DNA from: Actinomycetota bacterium
Lineage (GTDB): Bacteria > Actinomycetota > Thermoleophilia > Gaiellales > Gaiellaceae
Assembly (NCBI GenBank): GCA_020029615.1
Contig: JAIBJO010000001.1
Span: 1-64,000 of the forward strand
DNA: 64,000 nt
Direction: 5' to 3'
Of the stretch, positions 17,645 through 27,837 are shown in pieces (position 1 is the first letter of the stretch; every line of letters begins with the position of its first letter). The notes beneath the pieces are model-generated. The model had not been told where the DNA came from, ran no database searches, and worked only from the letters and a program-made list of their open reading frames with translations. The position numbers and the translations under genes were made by a program.

Positions 17645-18814
17645 ATGGGCGCGAGCGACAGGCCGGTACCCCGTGTGGGCGAGGCGGTGCGCGGCGACTT
17701 CCCGATCTTCGAGCGCGCGACCTATCTCAACTCCTGCTCGCAGGGCGCCCTGTCGCTGCGCGTCCGCGCTGCGGTCGACGAGTGGCTGGCCGGCTGGGAC
17801 GAGAACGGCGCCGACTGGGAGTACTGGGTCGGGCAGAACGAGGCCGCCCGCTCGGGCTTCGCGTCGCTGATCCATGCTCCACCCGAAGAGGTCGCCGTCA
17901 CGACCTCGGTCTCGCAGGCGGTCAGCGCGTTCGTCTCGGCGCTCGACTTCAGCGGCGAGCGCAACCGCATCGTCATCAGCGACTACGAGTTCCCGACGGT
18001 CGGGCAGATCGCTCATGCGCAGGCGCTGCGTGGCGCGGAAGTCGTGCGGGTCGGGCCGCAGGCCGACGGTTCGATCCCGCCCGAGCGCTTTGCAGCGGAG
18101 GTGGACGAGCGCACCGCGCTCGTCTGCTGCACCGCGATCTCGTTCCGCACGGGCCATCGGCACGACGTCGCCGCGATCGCCGGGATCGCGCACGCGAGCG
18201 GGGCGCTCCTGCTCGCGGACAGCTACCAGGCCGTCGGCGCCGTGGAGCTCGACGTTCGCTCGCTCGGCGCCGACGTCGTCACCGGGGGGACCGTGAAGTA
18301 CCTGCTCGGCGCGGCCGGCCTCGGGTTCATGTGGCTGCGCGGCTCGCTGCTGCGCTCGCTGCTGCCAACCCAGACCGGATGGTTTGCGGACGAGGACATC
18401 TTTGCCATGTCCATCGCCGACTACTCTCCTCACGAGAGCGCGCGACGCTTCGACAGCGGTACGCCGCCTGTGCCCTCTCTTTATCCCGGCACGGCCGGCA
18501 TCGAGATCATCTCGGAGGTCGGAGTTCCGGCGATTGAGAAGCACGTGCTCGGGCTCGGCGGTCGCCTCATCGACCGCCTCGACGAGATCGGCGCTACCGT
18601 CGTCACACCACACGAGCCCGAGCGCCGTGGACCGCTGGTATGCGTCCGTTCGACCGATGTGGTCAGGCTCTGCGCGGAGCTCGCCGGGACCGAGCGGATC
18701 GTGACGTCACAACGCGACGACGCGCTTCGGATCTCCGTGCATCTCTACAACGTCGACGAGGACGTCGACCGTGTGGTTGCCGCGCTCGCGGCACGTCGCG
18801 ACCTACTCGCCTGA
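17645..18814 (+). CDS. Aminotransferase class V-fold PLP enzyme
   Basis: FERATYLNSCSQGALS, LLADSYQAVGAVELDVRSLGADVVTGGTVKYLLG (PLP Lys). Confidence 0.85.
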   Translation: MGASDRPVPRVGEAVRGDFPIFERATYLNSCSQGALSLRVRAAVDEWLAGWDENGADWEYWVGQNEAARSGFASLIHAPPEEVAVTTSVSQAVSAFVSALDFSGERNRIVISDYEFPTVGQIAHAQALRGAEVVRVGPQADGSIPPERFAAEVDERTALVCCTAISFRTGHRHDVAAIAGIAHASGALLLADSYQAVGAVELDVRSLGADVVTGGTVKYLLGAAGLGFMWLRGSLLRSLLPTQTGWFADEDIFAMSIADYSPHESARRFDSGTPPVPSLYPGTAGIEIISEVGVPAIEKHVLGLGGRLIDRLDEIGATVVTPHEPERRGPLVCVRSTDVVRLCAELAGTERIVTSQRDDALRISVHLYNVDEDVDRVVAALAARRDLLA

Positions 18815-18832
18815 TTCAGCCGAACGGCCGGC

Positions 18833-19579
18833 TCAAACGGGCTTTCGCGCGCGCACGATCGCACCGTGCATCGCGTCTGCGACCACGTGCGTCCGCTCGA
18901 CCTCGACGTCGACGAGGCCGGCGGCGGTGAGGCCCTCGCGGTACTCGCGCTCCGACAGGGCTCCCGCGATGCAGCCGACGTGGTTGCCCCGATCGGCAGC
19001 CGAGAGCCGGTCCTCGGCGACGATGTCGGAGATCCCGATCCGGCCGCCGGCGCGGAGCACGCGAACGATCTCGGAGAGCACCTTCGACTTCTCGGGGGAG
19101 AGGTTCACGACGCAGTTCGAGATCACGACGTCGACGCTCCCTGCGCGCAGGGGGATCGACTCCATCAGGCCCTTCAGGAAGTGAACGTTCGTCGCTCCCG
19201 CCTTCCGGGCATTCGCCTGGGCGAGGGCGAGCATCTCGTCGGTCATGTCCAGGCCGTAGACCGTGCCCGTGGGGCCGACACGACGTGCCGAGAGGAGGAC
19301 GTCGATGCCGCCTCCGGAACCAAGATCGAGGACGGTCTCGCCCTGGTGCATCTCGACGACTGCGACCGGGTTGCCGCATCCGAGGCTCGCGGCCACTGCG
19401 TTCTCGGGAAGCCCCGACCGCTCGCTCTCCGGGTAGAGGCCTTCCCCGAAGAGCGTCGTCGCCTCTCCGTCGCAGCACGCGGTCTCACTGCAACCACAGC
19501 CGCACCCGTTCTCGTGCGTCACGCTCAGCGCGGCTTCGGCGTAATGCTTGCGTACCTGCTCGTGGACGTCGGTGCTCAT
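18833..19579 (-). CDS. arsM: Arsenite S-adenosylmethyltransferase
   Basis: VLDLGSGGGIDVLLSARRVGPTGTVYGLDMTDEML, CC-containing N-term, ISNCVVNLSPEKSKVL, GCIAGAL. Confidence 0.9.
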   Translation of the reverse strand: MSTDVHEQVRKHYAEAALSVTHENGCGCGCSETACCDGEATTLFGEGLYPESERSGLPENAVAASLGCGNPVAVVEMHQGETVLDLGSGGGIDVLLSARRVGPTGTVYGLDMTDEMLALAQANARKAGATNVHFLKGLMESIPLRAGSVDVVISNCVVNLSPEKSKVLSEIVRVLRAGGRIGISDIVAEDRLSAADRGNHVGCIAGALSEREYREGLTAAGLVDVEVERTHVVADAMHGAIVRARKPV

Positions 19580-19605
19580 AGGGCAACCTTGGTTGCACTA
19601 TGAGC
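19574..19605. promoter_or_regulatory. 32-nt imperfect palindrome GCTCATAG-G-GCAACC-TT-GGTTGC-A-CTATGAGC overlapping the arsM start codon
   Basis: 8+6 nt paired arms read directly. Confidence 0.6.
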
Positions 19606-19615
19606 GTGGAGGGGT

Positions 19616-19639
19616 GTGGGGAACCGGGAGGTTCCCCAC
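19616..19639. repeat. Perfect hairpin GTGGGGAACC-GGGA-GGTTCCCCAC
   Basis: 10-bp stem. Confidence 0.8.
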
Positions 19640-19660
19640 GTTCTCCAAGAGAAGGGGGCA

Positions 19661-19687
19661 CGCGGGGGAAACAGGGTTTCCCCCGCG
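19661..19687. repeat. Perfect hairpin CGCGGGGGAAAC-AGG-GTTTCCCCCGCG
   Basis: 12-bp stem. Confidence 0.8.
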
Positions 19688-19712
19688 ACCACGAACCGCA
19701 GGCGAGTGGTGC

Positions 19713-20066
19713 TCATACCGCTACTTTCTTCAGGTCGAGGACGCTCGCCGCGCGCTCGAGAGCGCCGCGGTCGAGCGAGTAGTACGCCCAGACGCCGCGC
19801 TGCTCGCGTTCGAGCAGGCCGGCCTGGACGAGCTTCTTGAGGTGGTGACTCACGGTCGGCTGCGATAGGTCGAGTGCGGGTGTCAGCTCGCAGACGCAGG
19901 CAGGCTCGGAACTGCGTGCGAGCATGCTCACGATCCGGACTCGGGTCGGGTCGGCGAGCGCCTTGAAGAGTGCGGCGGTCGCTTTCGTGTCGTCGCTCGT
20001 CAAGTCGTCGTCGAGCGGCCTACAGCAGTCGGCAGGAATCACCATTCCGGAAAGATCGACGTTCAT
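19713..20066 (-). CDS. arsR: ArsR/SmtB family transcriptional regulator
   Basis: ALFKALADPTRVRIVSMLARSSEPACVCELTPALDLSQPTVSHHLKKLVQAGLL; CVCEL metal-binding motif. Confidence 0.92.
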   Translation of the reverse strand: MNVDLSGMVIPADCCRPLDDDLTSDDTKATAALFKALADPTRVRIVSMLARSSEPACVCELTPALDLSQPTVSHHLKKLVQAGLLEREQRGVWAYYSLDRGALERAASVLDLKKVAV

Positions 20067-20139
20067 CGATACCTAGTGTACCAAGAGATCGACAACCGTC
20101 GATGCCTGCCGAACACCGAGGAGTTGCGATACTCGGCAG

Positions 20140-20529
20140 GTGAGCGCCCGCGATGCTGCGGCCGAGTTGGAGAGGACGATCGAGCGCTACAACGACGCGT
20201 GGAACGACCACGACGTCGACGCGATCGTCGCGTTCCACGCTCCCGGCATGGTGTTCGAGAACCACACCGCCGGGGAGCGCGTCGAAGGGGACGACGTCAG
20301 TCCCCACATCGCGCGGATATTCGAGAACGCGCCCGACCTCGTCTTTCGCGGCCGCAGGTTGTACGTCCGTGACGGGCTGGTCGTCAGCGAGTGGACAGCG
20401 ACGGCGACCAATCGCGAGGGTCGTCGCGTCGAATGGGACGGCATCGACGTCTTCCCGTTCGAGAACGGCCTGATCGCCCGCAAGGACGTGTACTCGTCGT
20501 CCCACCGGCCGCGCGTGCTCCACTCGTAA
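20140..20529 (+). CDS. Nuclear transport factor 2 (SnoaL-like) family protein
   Basis: ERYNDAWNDHDVDAIVAFHAPGMVFENHTAGE. Confidence 0.8.
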   Translation: MSARDAAAELERTIERYNDAWNDHDVDAIVAFHAPGMVFENHTAGERVEGDDVSPHIARIFENAPDLVFRGRRLYVRDGLVVSEWTATATNREGRRVEWDGIDVFPFENGLIARKDVYSSSHRPRVLHS

Positions 20530-20532
20530 CGC

Positions 20533-21414
20533 GTGTCGCGGCCACGGGTGCACGAGACGGCCGGCGTGCCGGCCGAGATCGAGCAGGAGCTCGCCCGCGA
20601 CTTCGATCTGACCGAGTCCGCCCACGGTGCCCACGGAGTCGTGACGACCCCCGCCGTCAGAGTCGATGCAACGTTTCTCGACGCCGTCGGGCCGCAGCTC
20701 CGCATCGTCGCGAACTACGCCGTCGGCATCGACAACATCGACCGCGAGGCGGCGTGCGATCGTGGGATCGTCGTCACCAACACCCCCGATGTACTCACGA
20801 ACGCCACGGCGGAGCATGCGATCGGCCTTGCTCTCTCGCTCCTGCGGCGGATCTGTGAGGGCGACCGCGCGCTGCGTCGGCGCGATCCGTGGGAGTGGGG
20901 GCCGGACTTCATGGTTGGCGACAGCTTCGAGGGAAAGGAGCTACTCGTCGTAGGCCCGGGGAGGATCGGCCGCCGGGTCGCCCAGCTGGGCGAGGCACTC
21001 GGCGCGAGGCCAACGCTCAGTGGGCGCGGGGACGACCTGCTCGAACACCTCGCGAGCGCCGATGTGATGAGCCTCCATTGCCCGCTGACGCCCGAGACGC
21101 ACCATCTGATCGACACTCACGGTCTCGCGGCCATGAAGCCGACCGCGGTGCTGGTCAACACCGCGCGGGGTGCGGTTGTCGACGAGGCGGCCTTGATCGT
21201 CGCGCTCCAGGCCGGATCGATCGCCGGAGCGGCGCTCGACGTGTTCGAATACGAGCCGGCGGTGAGCGACGAGCTTCTCGCGCTCGAGAACGTCGTGCTG
21301 ACGCCGCATATCGCGAGCGCGACGCACGACGCCCGCCTGGCGATGGGGATGCTCTGCGTCTCCGCCTTGCGCGCCGTGCTCCTCGAGGGCCGGCCACCCC
21401 CGAACGCGATATAG
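20533..21414 (+). CDS. D-2-hydroxyacid dehydrogenase
   Basis: VANYAVGIDNIDREAACDRGIVVTNTP, NTARGAVVDEAALIVAL. Confidence 0.92.
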   Translation: MSRPRVHETAGVPAEIEQELARDFDLTESAHGAHGVVTTPAVRVDATFLDAVGPQLRIVANYAVGIDNIDREAACDRGIVVTNTPDVLTNATAEHAIGLALSLLRRICEGDRALRRRDPWEWGPDFMVGDSFEGKELLVVGPGRIGRRVAQLGEALGARPTLSGRGDDLLEHLASADVMSLHCPLTPETHHLIDTHGLAAMKPTAVLVNTARGAVVDEAALIVALQAGSIAGAALDVFEYEPAVSDELLALENVVLTPHIASATHDARLAMGMLCVSALRAVLLEGRPPPNAI

Positions 21415-21423
21415 CGTCTCGCG

Positions 21424-22275
21424 ATGGCGCTCTTCGGCTCCCCGTCCATGACTGGCCGGCTCGAGCGCGTCCTCGTGCGGCCACCGCTCGCCGAGGACGT
21501 GGCGCGCTGGCGTGAGTACGGCTGGCGGGCGGCGCCCGATCATGCTGCCGCTGCGGCAGAGCACGAAGTTTTTTGCGGGCTACTCGAGGAGGCCGGGGCG
21601 CAGGTCGTCGAGTCGCGCCACGACCCTGGCAATCCTGATGCGATCTATGTGTACGACCCGGTCCTCGTCGGATCCCAAGGGGCGGTGCTCCTTCGGCCAG
21701 GGAAAAAAGGGCGTCGCCGCGAGCCGGCCGCGATCGCGGCGGCGCTCCAGAGCGCGGGCGTGCCGATCTCGGCGGAGCTGCACGCGCCTGCCTTCGCGGA
21801 GGGGGGCGACACGCTCTGGCTCGACGAGTCGACGCTGCTCATCGGCATCGGATACCGGACGAGCGAGGAGGCGGTTCGCGCTCTCGAGGCGGCGTTCCCC
21901 GGGGTGACGGTCGTCGGCTTCGACCTCCCACACTGGAACGGCGTCGGCGAGGTGTTGCATCTCATGTCCTTCATCTCGCCCCTCGATCGCGATCTCGCGC
22001 TCGTCTATCGCCGCCTCGCGCCCGTTCGCCTGCTCAGGCTTCTCGCCGAGCGCGACATCGCGGTCGTCGAGGTGCCGGACGAGGAGTTCGAGTCCCAAGG
22101 CTCGAACGTCCTCGCGCTTGGGCCGAGGCGCGCGCTCGCGCTCGACGGCAACCCGGAGACCCGCAGGCGCATGGAGAGAGCGGGGGTGGAGGTGGCGGTC
22201 TACCGCGGTGACGAGATCTCGAAGAAGGGCGACGGCGGCCCGACCTGCCTCACGCGTCCGCTGCTGCGGCGCTGA
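21424..22275 (+). CDS. Dimethylarginine dimethylaminohydrolase / amidinotransferase family protein
   Basis: FAEGGDTLWLDESTLLIGIGYRTSEEAV; C-terminal GGPTCLTRPL catalytic Cys. Confidence 0.85.
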   Translation: MALFGSPSMTGRLERVLVRPPLAEDVARWREYGWRAAPDHAAAAAEHEVFCGLLEEAGAQVVESRHDPGNPDAIYVYDPVLVGSQGAVLLRPGKKGRRREPAAIAAALQSAGVPISAELHAPAFAEGGDTLWLDESTLLIGIGYRTSEEAVRALEAAFPGVTVVGFDLPHWNGVGEVLHLMSFISPLDRDLALVYRRLAPVRLLRLLAERDIAVVEVPDEEFESQGSNVLALGPRRALALDGNPETRRRMERAGVEVAVYRGDEISKKGDGGPTCLTRPLLRR

Positions 22276-22281
22276 ACGCCC

Positions 22282-23001
22282 CTACGAGAGGGCGAAACCG
22301 AGGGAGAAGCCGAGCGCAGTCGCGAGCCCGGCCTCGCGCCCTCCGAGCTCGAACGCCTCGGGCATGAGCGTGTCGGCGAGCATCACCAGCAACGCGCCGC
22401 CTGCGAAGGCGAGGGCGAACGCGCCTCCGGCCGTCGGCATCGTGTCGAGGAGGAGCCACCCTGCTGCAGCGGCGGCGACGGACGCGCCGACGACGACGCT
22501 CCACATCGCGAAGATCCGGCCGCGCTTCCAGCCGGCCTCGACGAGGCCCGTCGTCCCGGAGAGCGACTCGGGCACGTTCGACACGAACACCCCGACGACT
22601 ACCGCGATCGGGACGACTCCATCCTGGAGCAGCGACGCGCCGAGCACGAACGACTCGGGTATCCCGTCGAGCACGGTTCCGAGCACGATGGCGTTCGCGC
22701 TCCCCGCGAGCTGGTGCGCGCCGCCCGTGCTCTTCCGCCCGTGCCCTCCTCTCCGGTCGATCGCCCAGTCGCCGACGTAGAACGCCAGCGCCCCGGCTGC
22801 GAACCCGGTCGCAGCGAGCGCGAAGTCGGTGTCGAACGCCTCGAGCACCAGCTCGTAGGCCACGGCTGCGATCAGCGCTCCCGAGCCGAAGGCCATCGCC
22901 AGTCCGATCCACCGAGTTCCGAGCCTCGCGAACACTGCGAGCGAGGCTCCGACCCAGAGCGATCCGGCGGTGACGAGCCCCCACAGTGCGGCCTCGAGCA
23001 T
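22282..23001 (-). CDS. ZIP family metal transporter
   Basis: AFGSGALIAAVAYELV, DGIPESFVLG, NVPESLSGTTGL. Confidence 0.85.
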   Translation of the reverse strand: MLEAALWGLVTAGSLWVGASLAVFARLGTRWIGLAMAFGSGALIAAVAYELVLEAFDTDFALAATGFAAGALAFYVGDWAIDRRGGHGRKSTGGAHQLAGSANAIVLGTVLDGIPESFVLGASLLQDGVVPIAVVVGVFVSNVPESLSGTTGLVEAGWKRGRIFAMWSVVVGASVAAAAAGWLLLDTMPTAGGAFALAFAGGALLVMLADTLMPEAFELGGREAGLATALGFSLGFALS

Positions 23002-23010
23002 GGGTGGACT

Positions 23011-24102
23011 CTACGACCCGTCGAGCGTGAGCTGGCGGTAGGGCGAAAGCCCCGAGACCCCGACGCCGACGAGACGCAACGCGCCGGGCCGATCCCGGAG
23101 CCCCCTGTCGAGCAGGCTGCAGGCGACGGTTCCGATGACGTCGGCCTCGTCCACCGCCGCCGGGAGGGTCAGCGAGCGCGTGCGGATGGAGAAGTCCCCG
23201 TAGCGCAGCTTCGCGGTGACCGTCCGACCGGAGAGGTTCGAGCTCCTCAGCCGCTCGGAGACGAGCTCTGCAAGGCGCTTGACCTCGTCGTGCAGGAAAG
23301 CGCGCTCCGAGACGTCGCGCGCGAACGTGTCCTCGGCCGAGACCGACACCGGTTCGCCTCCCAGCTCGAGGTCACGTGGGTCGAGTCCCCGGGCGCGATC
23401 GCGAAGGAGCGTGCCGATCGATCCCGGCAAGGCCGCCTTCAGGTCGGGATCCGCCAGCCGGGCCAGGGCGCCGATCGTCTCGACGCCGGCCGATCGCAGT
23501 CGCGCCTCCGAGCGTGGACCCACTCCCGGGAGCAGCCGCACGGGGAGCGGCGCCAGGAACGCAGCCTCGGTTCCGGGAGCCACAACGGTGACGCCGCCCG
23601 GCTTGCGGCGATCCGACCCGATCTTGCAGACGACCTTCGAGGTCCCGACCCCGAGCGAGCACGTGAGGCTCGTCGTCGCCCGCACCGCCGTCTGGATGGC
23701 CGATGCCACCGCGCGGGCGCGCGTGAAGTCGGAGGCGGCGGTCGCGAGATCGAGGTAGCCCTCGTCGATCCCGGTGCGCTCGATCCGTGGGACGATCTCG
23801 GCAACGGTGTCCCACACCACCCGTGAGTACTGGCGATACAACGCATGCCGCGGTCGTACGAAGACCGCGTCGGGGCAGCGTCTGAGCGCCTCCGCCGCGC
23901 TCATCGCCGAGTGGATCCCGAACTTCCGAGCGGCGTAGTTCGCGGTCGACACGACGCCGCGCCCGTGCGGGTCGCCGCCCACGACTAGCGGTCGCTCGCG
24001 GAGCGCGGGGTCTTCGAGCTCCTCGACGGCCGCGAAGAACGCGTCGAGATCGAGGTGCGCGAGGATCGGCACCCCGGCGAGTCGCCGACCGGCAGGTGTC
24101 AT
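23011..24102 (-). CDS. dinB: DNA polymerase IV
   Basis: ILAHLDLDAFFAAVEELEDPALRERPLVVGG, IDEGYLDL, LLPGVGPRSEARLRSAG. Confidence 0.93.
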   Translation of the reverse strand: MTPAGRRLAGVPILAHLDLDAFFAAVEELEDPALRERPLVVGGDPHGRGVVSTANYAARKFGIHSAMSAAEALRRCPDAVFVRPRHALYRQYSRVVWDTVAEIVPRIERTGIDEGYLDLATAASDFTRARAVASAIQTAVRATTSLTCSLGVGTSKVVCKIGSDRRKPGGVTVVAPGTEAAFLAPLPVRLLPGVGPRSEARLRSAGVETIGALARLADPDLKAALPGSIGTLLRDRARGLDPRDLELGGEPVSVSAEDTFARDVSERAFLHDEVKRLAELVSERLRSSNLSGRTVTAKLRYGDFSIRTRSLTLPAAVDEADVIGTVACSLLDRGLRDRPGALRLVGVGVSGLSPYRQLTLDGS

Positions 24103-24153
24103 CGGCGCAAGGCTAGACCCAGGCCGGCGAGCAGCGTACGAGCGGTGCAAGCC

Positions 24154-24261
24154 CTTGTAACAACTTGTAACTTGCCCGCATGCCGGGCCGTGGCGGCTTG
24201 AAACATGCTGTTCGAGCCGCTCGCCGGTGCGAAGCCGAGTTCGTTACATGTTGTTACAAAG
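24154..24261. promoter_or_regulatory. Inverted pair of TTGTAACAAC[T/A]TGTAAC elements in the dinB/serine-hydrolase divergent intergenic region
   Basis: 24155-24171 TTGTAACAACTTGTAAC; 24243-24259 is the reverse complement of TTGTAACAACATGTAAC. Confidence 0.6.
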
Positions 24262-24299
24262 GATGATCAGGCGCCGCGAAACGGGTCGATTCGTGAGCT

Positions 24300-25445
24300 G
24301 TGGCTCTATGGTTGCTCCGTGATTCCCACGTGATCGACGCACCCGCGTCACCCCCGCTGCCGCCTCCGGCGATCGAGCAGCCGGCACCGCGGCAAGTGTC
24401 CTACGGGCTCGTGACCGGGCGCGCGGCCCGCGGCACGGTCAAGGTGATCGTGTCGGCGAACGGTCGCCGGCTCGCAGCGAAGCCGCTTCGAGGTCGGAGG
24501 TTCTCGCTTCGCGTATCGCTTCCCACGGGGAACGTCGCCGTGCGGGTGACGACCGTGGCTCGAGGCGGACGACGCTCGTCACGCGTCGTCGACGAGGTCT
24601 TCGGTCTCCCTGCAGCGGCCTCGCCCCGTTCGGTGCGCTCCCGGCAGGACCCGGTCCTGGCGCGGAAGGTGCGTGCGCTCGCACGCGATTACCCGGGAAC
24701 GGCTGGGATTTATGTACAGAGCCTGACCGGCGGCGCCGGTGCGGCGTGGAACGCGAAGGCGCAGTTCCCGGCGGCTTCGACGCTCAAGCTCGCCATAGCG
24801 GCTGCCGTGTTGGCGGAGCATCCCGGCGTCCCCGCGGCCGGCTCCGGCGTGCACTCGCTCATGCTCTCGATGCTCACGCATTCGGACAACGCATCCGCCA
24901 ACGCACTCGAGGTCTGGCTCGCCGGGTCGACTAGCGCGGGCTCGCATCGCGTCAACGCGCTGATGCGGTCGATCGGACTCTTCGACTCGGAGATGTACGG
25001 CGGATACGAGCTGCGGACGCCCGCGTCGAGGATTCCCGTTCGCGTCGAGCGCCAGCCGAGCTTCGGCTACGGGAAGCACACAAGCGCGTTCGACATGGCC
25101 TCGCTGCTCCGCGCCGTATGGCTGGCATCCGGGTCACGCGGCCGCCTGCGTGAAGAACACCCGGGATTTACGACCGCCGACGGACGCTATCTCCTGTGGC
25201 TGCTCGCCCACGTCAGCGATGCCCCGAAGCTCGATCGAGTGCGCGAAGGCAATCGCGGAGTCGTCGTCCTGCACAAGGCGGGCTGGCTCCAGACGGCCAG
25301 GCACGACGCTGGCCTCGTCTTCTGGCGCGGTGGAGTGTTCGTCGCCGGTGTGATGACGTGGAGCTCGTCGGGCGCCGGGACATCCTCCGACCGGCTGGCC
25401 GGAAAAATCGCTCGCCTGACGCTGGAGCGGCTGCGCCGCACGTAG
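24300..25445 (+). CDS. Serine hydrolase (class A beta-lactamase-like)
   Basis: AASTLKLAIAAAVL (SxxK), HSDNASANAL (SDN), C-terminal HKAGW. Confidence 0.8.
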   Translation: MALWLLRDSHVIDAPASPPLPPPAIEQPAPRQVSYGLVTGRAARGTVKVIVSANGRRLAAKPLRGRRFSLRVSLPTGNVAVRVTTVARGGRRSSRVVDEVFGLPAAASPRSVRSRQDPVLARKVRALARDYPGTAGIYVQSLTGGAGAAWNAKAQFPAASTLKLAIAAAVLAEHPGVPAAGSGVHSLMLSMLTHSDNASANALEVWLAGSTSAGSHRVNALMRSIGLFDSEMYGGYELRTPASRIPVRVERQPSFGYGKHTSAFDMASLLRAVWLASGSRGRLREEHPGFTTADGRYLLWLLAHVSDAPKLDRVREGNRGVVVLHKAGWLQTARHDAGLVFWRGGVFVAGVMTWSSSGAGTSSDRLAGKIARLTLERLRRT

Positions 25446-25524
25446 GGGTGGCGCTCGACGCCCGCCTCTGCGCTGTCGGTACAGTTTCTGAACCACCTAC
25501 GACAAGCGTACGAAAGCGAGAGAC

Positions 25525-27837
25525 GTGAGCGAGAACGAGAAAGAGAACGAGATCAGCCTGTTGCTCGTCCCCCTGGAAGACCTCGTCGTCTTCCCCAACA
25601 TGAACGTCACTCTCACCGTAGACGTCGGCGACGAGGAGCGCGTTTTCCTCGTCCCCAAGCACGACGACGGCTACGCGAAGGTCGGCACGGTCGCCGAGGT
25701 GACCGACCGGATCAGGCTTCCCGGCGGGGGCCGGGCGGTCGCGCTGAACGGCCTTCACCGCGGTATTGCCGGCGCAGCTGCAACCGATGCCCAGGGACGC
25801 CTCTTCATCGACGTCGAGGAGCGCCCGGACGAGGAGTCGTCGGTCGGGGCGAGACGTGAGCTCGAGCGCGAGTATCGCGCGGTCGTCGAGGAGATCCTCG
25901 CGCTCCGCGGCGACGACGGTCGCATCGCCGCGTTCGTGCGTTCGATCACAGAGCCCGGCGCGCTCGCCGATACCTCCGGCTACTCACCCGACCTCACGTT
26001 CGAGCAGAAGGTCCAGCTGCTCGAGACCGTCGACGTGGGGGAGCGCCTCGAGCTCGCTCTCGAGCTCCAACGCGAACGGCTCGCGCTCATGCAGGTGCGC
26101 AAGCGCATCCAGGACGACGTCGAGTCCGGCGTCGAGAAGCAGCAGCGCGAGTACATCCTGCGCCGCCAGCTCGAGTCGATCCGCAAGGAGCTCGGCGAGG
26201 ACGAGGCCTCCGTCGTCGAGGAGTACAGGACGAAGATCGCCGAGGCCGAGATGCCCGAGAGCGTCCGCGAGCAGGCCGAGAAGGAGCTCTCGCGGCTCGA
26301 GCGGATGGGAGACCAAACGCCCGAGGCGACCGTGATCCGCAACTACCTGGACTGGCTCCTCGCCGTTCCTTGGAACAAGCGCTCGGAAGAGCGGCTCGAT
26401 CCCGTGCATACGCGCGAGGTACTCGACGCGGACCACGCGGGCCTCGACGACGTCAAGGACCGCATCGTGGAGTACATCGCTGTTGCGAAGCTCCGCAAGG
26501 AACGCGGCATCGCGGAGGACAAGCGCTCGGGCGCGATCCTGACCCTGATCGGCCCGCCTGGGACGGGCAAGACCTCCATCGGCGAGTCGATCGCCCGCGC
26601 GACCGGGCGCGAGTTCGTCCGCATGTCGCTCGGAGGGATCCGCGACGAGGCCGAGATCCGCGGGCACCGACGGACGTACATCGGTGCCCTTCCCGGACGG
26701 CTTGTGCGCGCGCTTCGCGACGCAGGGACGATGAACCCGGTGATCATGCTCGACGAGGTGGACAAAGTCGGCGCGGATTGGCGTGGCGATCCCTCGTCGG
26801 CGCTCCTCGAGGTGCTCGACCCGGCGCAGAACCACTCGTTCCGAGATCACTACCTCGACGTCGAGCTCGATCTCTCCGAGGTCGTCTTCATCGCCACGGG
26901 GAACATGGCCGAGACGATCCCCGGGCCGCTTCTCGACCGGATGGAGGTGATCCGCTTCGACGGGTACACGACGGACGAGAAGGTCGCCATCGCGCGCGAC
27001 TACCTGTGGCCGCGCCAACGTGAGCGGAACGGGCTCCGCGAGGACGAGGTCTCCATCGCGGACGAGGCGATCGAGCTCGTCGTCACCGAGTACACGCGCG
27101 AGGCGGGTGTTCGGCAGCTCGAGCGCGAGCTCGGCACCGTGCTTCGCAAGACGGCGACGAAGATCGCATCGGAGCAAGCAGAGGCGCCGGTCGAGGTCGA
27201 CGACGCCGCCGTCCGAGATGCGCTCGGGCGCCAGAAGGTCTTTCGCGAGACGGCGGAGCGCACGGCGGTCCCCGGTGTGGCCACCGGCCTGGCGGCGACC
27301 GCGACGGGCGGTGACGTCCTCTTCATCGAGGCGACTTCGCACAAGGACGGTGACAAGCTCGTTCTCACGGGTCAACTCGGGGACGTCATGAAGGAGTCGG
27401 CGCAGATCGCGATCTCGGCGGTGCGCGCCCTGGCGACCCAGCTCGGGATCGACGAGGACTCATTCGAGAATCGTGCGTTCCACGTTCACGTGCCGGCAGG
27501 CGCGATTCCCAAGGACGGCCCGAGCGCGGGCATCACCATGGCGACGGCCATCGCCTCCCTGCTCACCGACCGGCCCGTGAAGCACACCGTCGGCATGACG
27601 GGAGAGATCACGCTGCAGGGCCGCGTGCTGCCGATCGGCGGCCTCAAGCAGAAGGTGCTCGCGGCCCACGCCGCCGGGATCACCGACGTGATCATCCCGG
27701 AGCGAAACCGCGCCGACCTCGCCGACATCCCGGAGAAGGTCAAGGACGACGTCGCCTTCCACCCCGTGATGTCGATCGACGAGGTGCTCGGTCTCGCGCT
27801 CGAGGAGAAGTCGGTGCAGTCGAGTGTCTCGGTGTAA
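25525..27837 (+). CDS. lon: Endopeptidase La (Lon protease)
   Basis: [53 protein letters not shown] (catalytic Ser). Confidence 0.96.
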   Translation: MSENEKENEISLLLVPLEDLVVFPNMNVTLTVDVGDEERVFLVPKHDDGYAKVGTVAEVTDRIRLPGGGRAVALNGLHRGIAGAAATDAQGRLFIDVEERPDEESSVGARRELEREYRAVVEEILALRGDDGRIAAFVRSITEPGALADTSGYSPDLTFEQKVQLLETVDVGERLELALELQRERLALMQVRKRIQDDVESGVEKQQREYILRRQLESIRKELGEDEASVVEEYRTKIAEAEMPESVREQAEKELSRLERMGDQTPEATVIRNYLDWLLAVPWNKRSEERLDPVHTREVLDADHAGLDDVKDRIVEYIAVAKLRKERGIAEDKRSGAILTLIGPPGTGKTSIGESIARATGREFVRMSLGGIRDEAEIRGHRRTYIGALPGRLVRALRDAGTMNPVIMLDEVDKVGADWRGDPSSALLEVLDPAQNHSFRDHYLDVELDLSEVVFIATGNMAETIPGPLLDRMEVIRFDGYTTDEKVAIARDYLWPRQRERNGLREDEVSIADEAIELVVTEYTREAGVRQLERELGTVLRKTATKIASEQAEAPVEVDDAAVRDALGRQKVFRETAERTAVPGVATGLAATATGGDVLFIEATSHKDGDKLVLTGQLGDVMKESAQIAISAVRALATQLGIDEDSFENRAFHVHVPAGAIPKDGPSAGITMATAIASLLTDRPVKHTVGMTGEITLQGRVLPIGGLKQKVLAAHAAGITDVIIPERNRADLADIPEKVKDDVAFHPVMSIDEVLGLALEEKSVQSSVSV

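Noticed and set aside
18833-19579. arsM as a further selenoprotein candidate
   Set aside because: ORF is uninterrupted and its Cys codons are TGC/TGT; no in-frame UGA.
25984-27375. 463-aa minus-strand ORF opposite lon
   Set aside because: Antisense shadow ORF; lon motifs are clear on plus.
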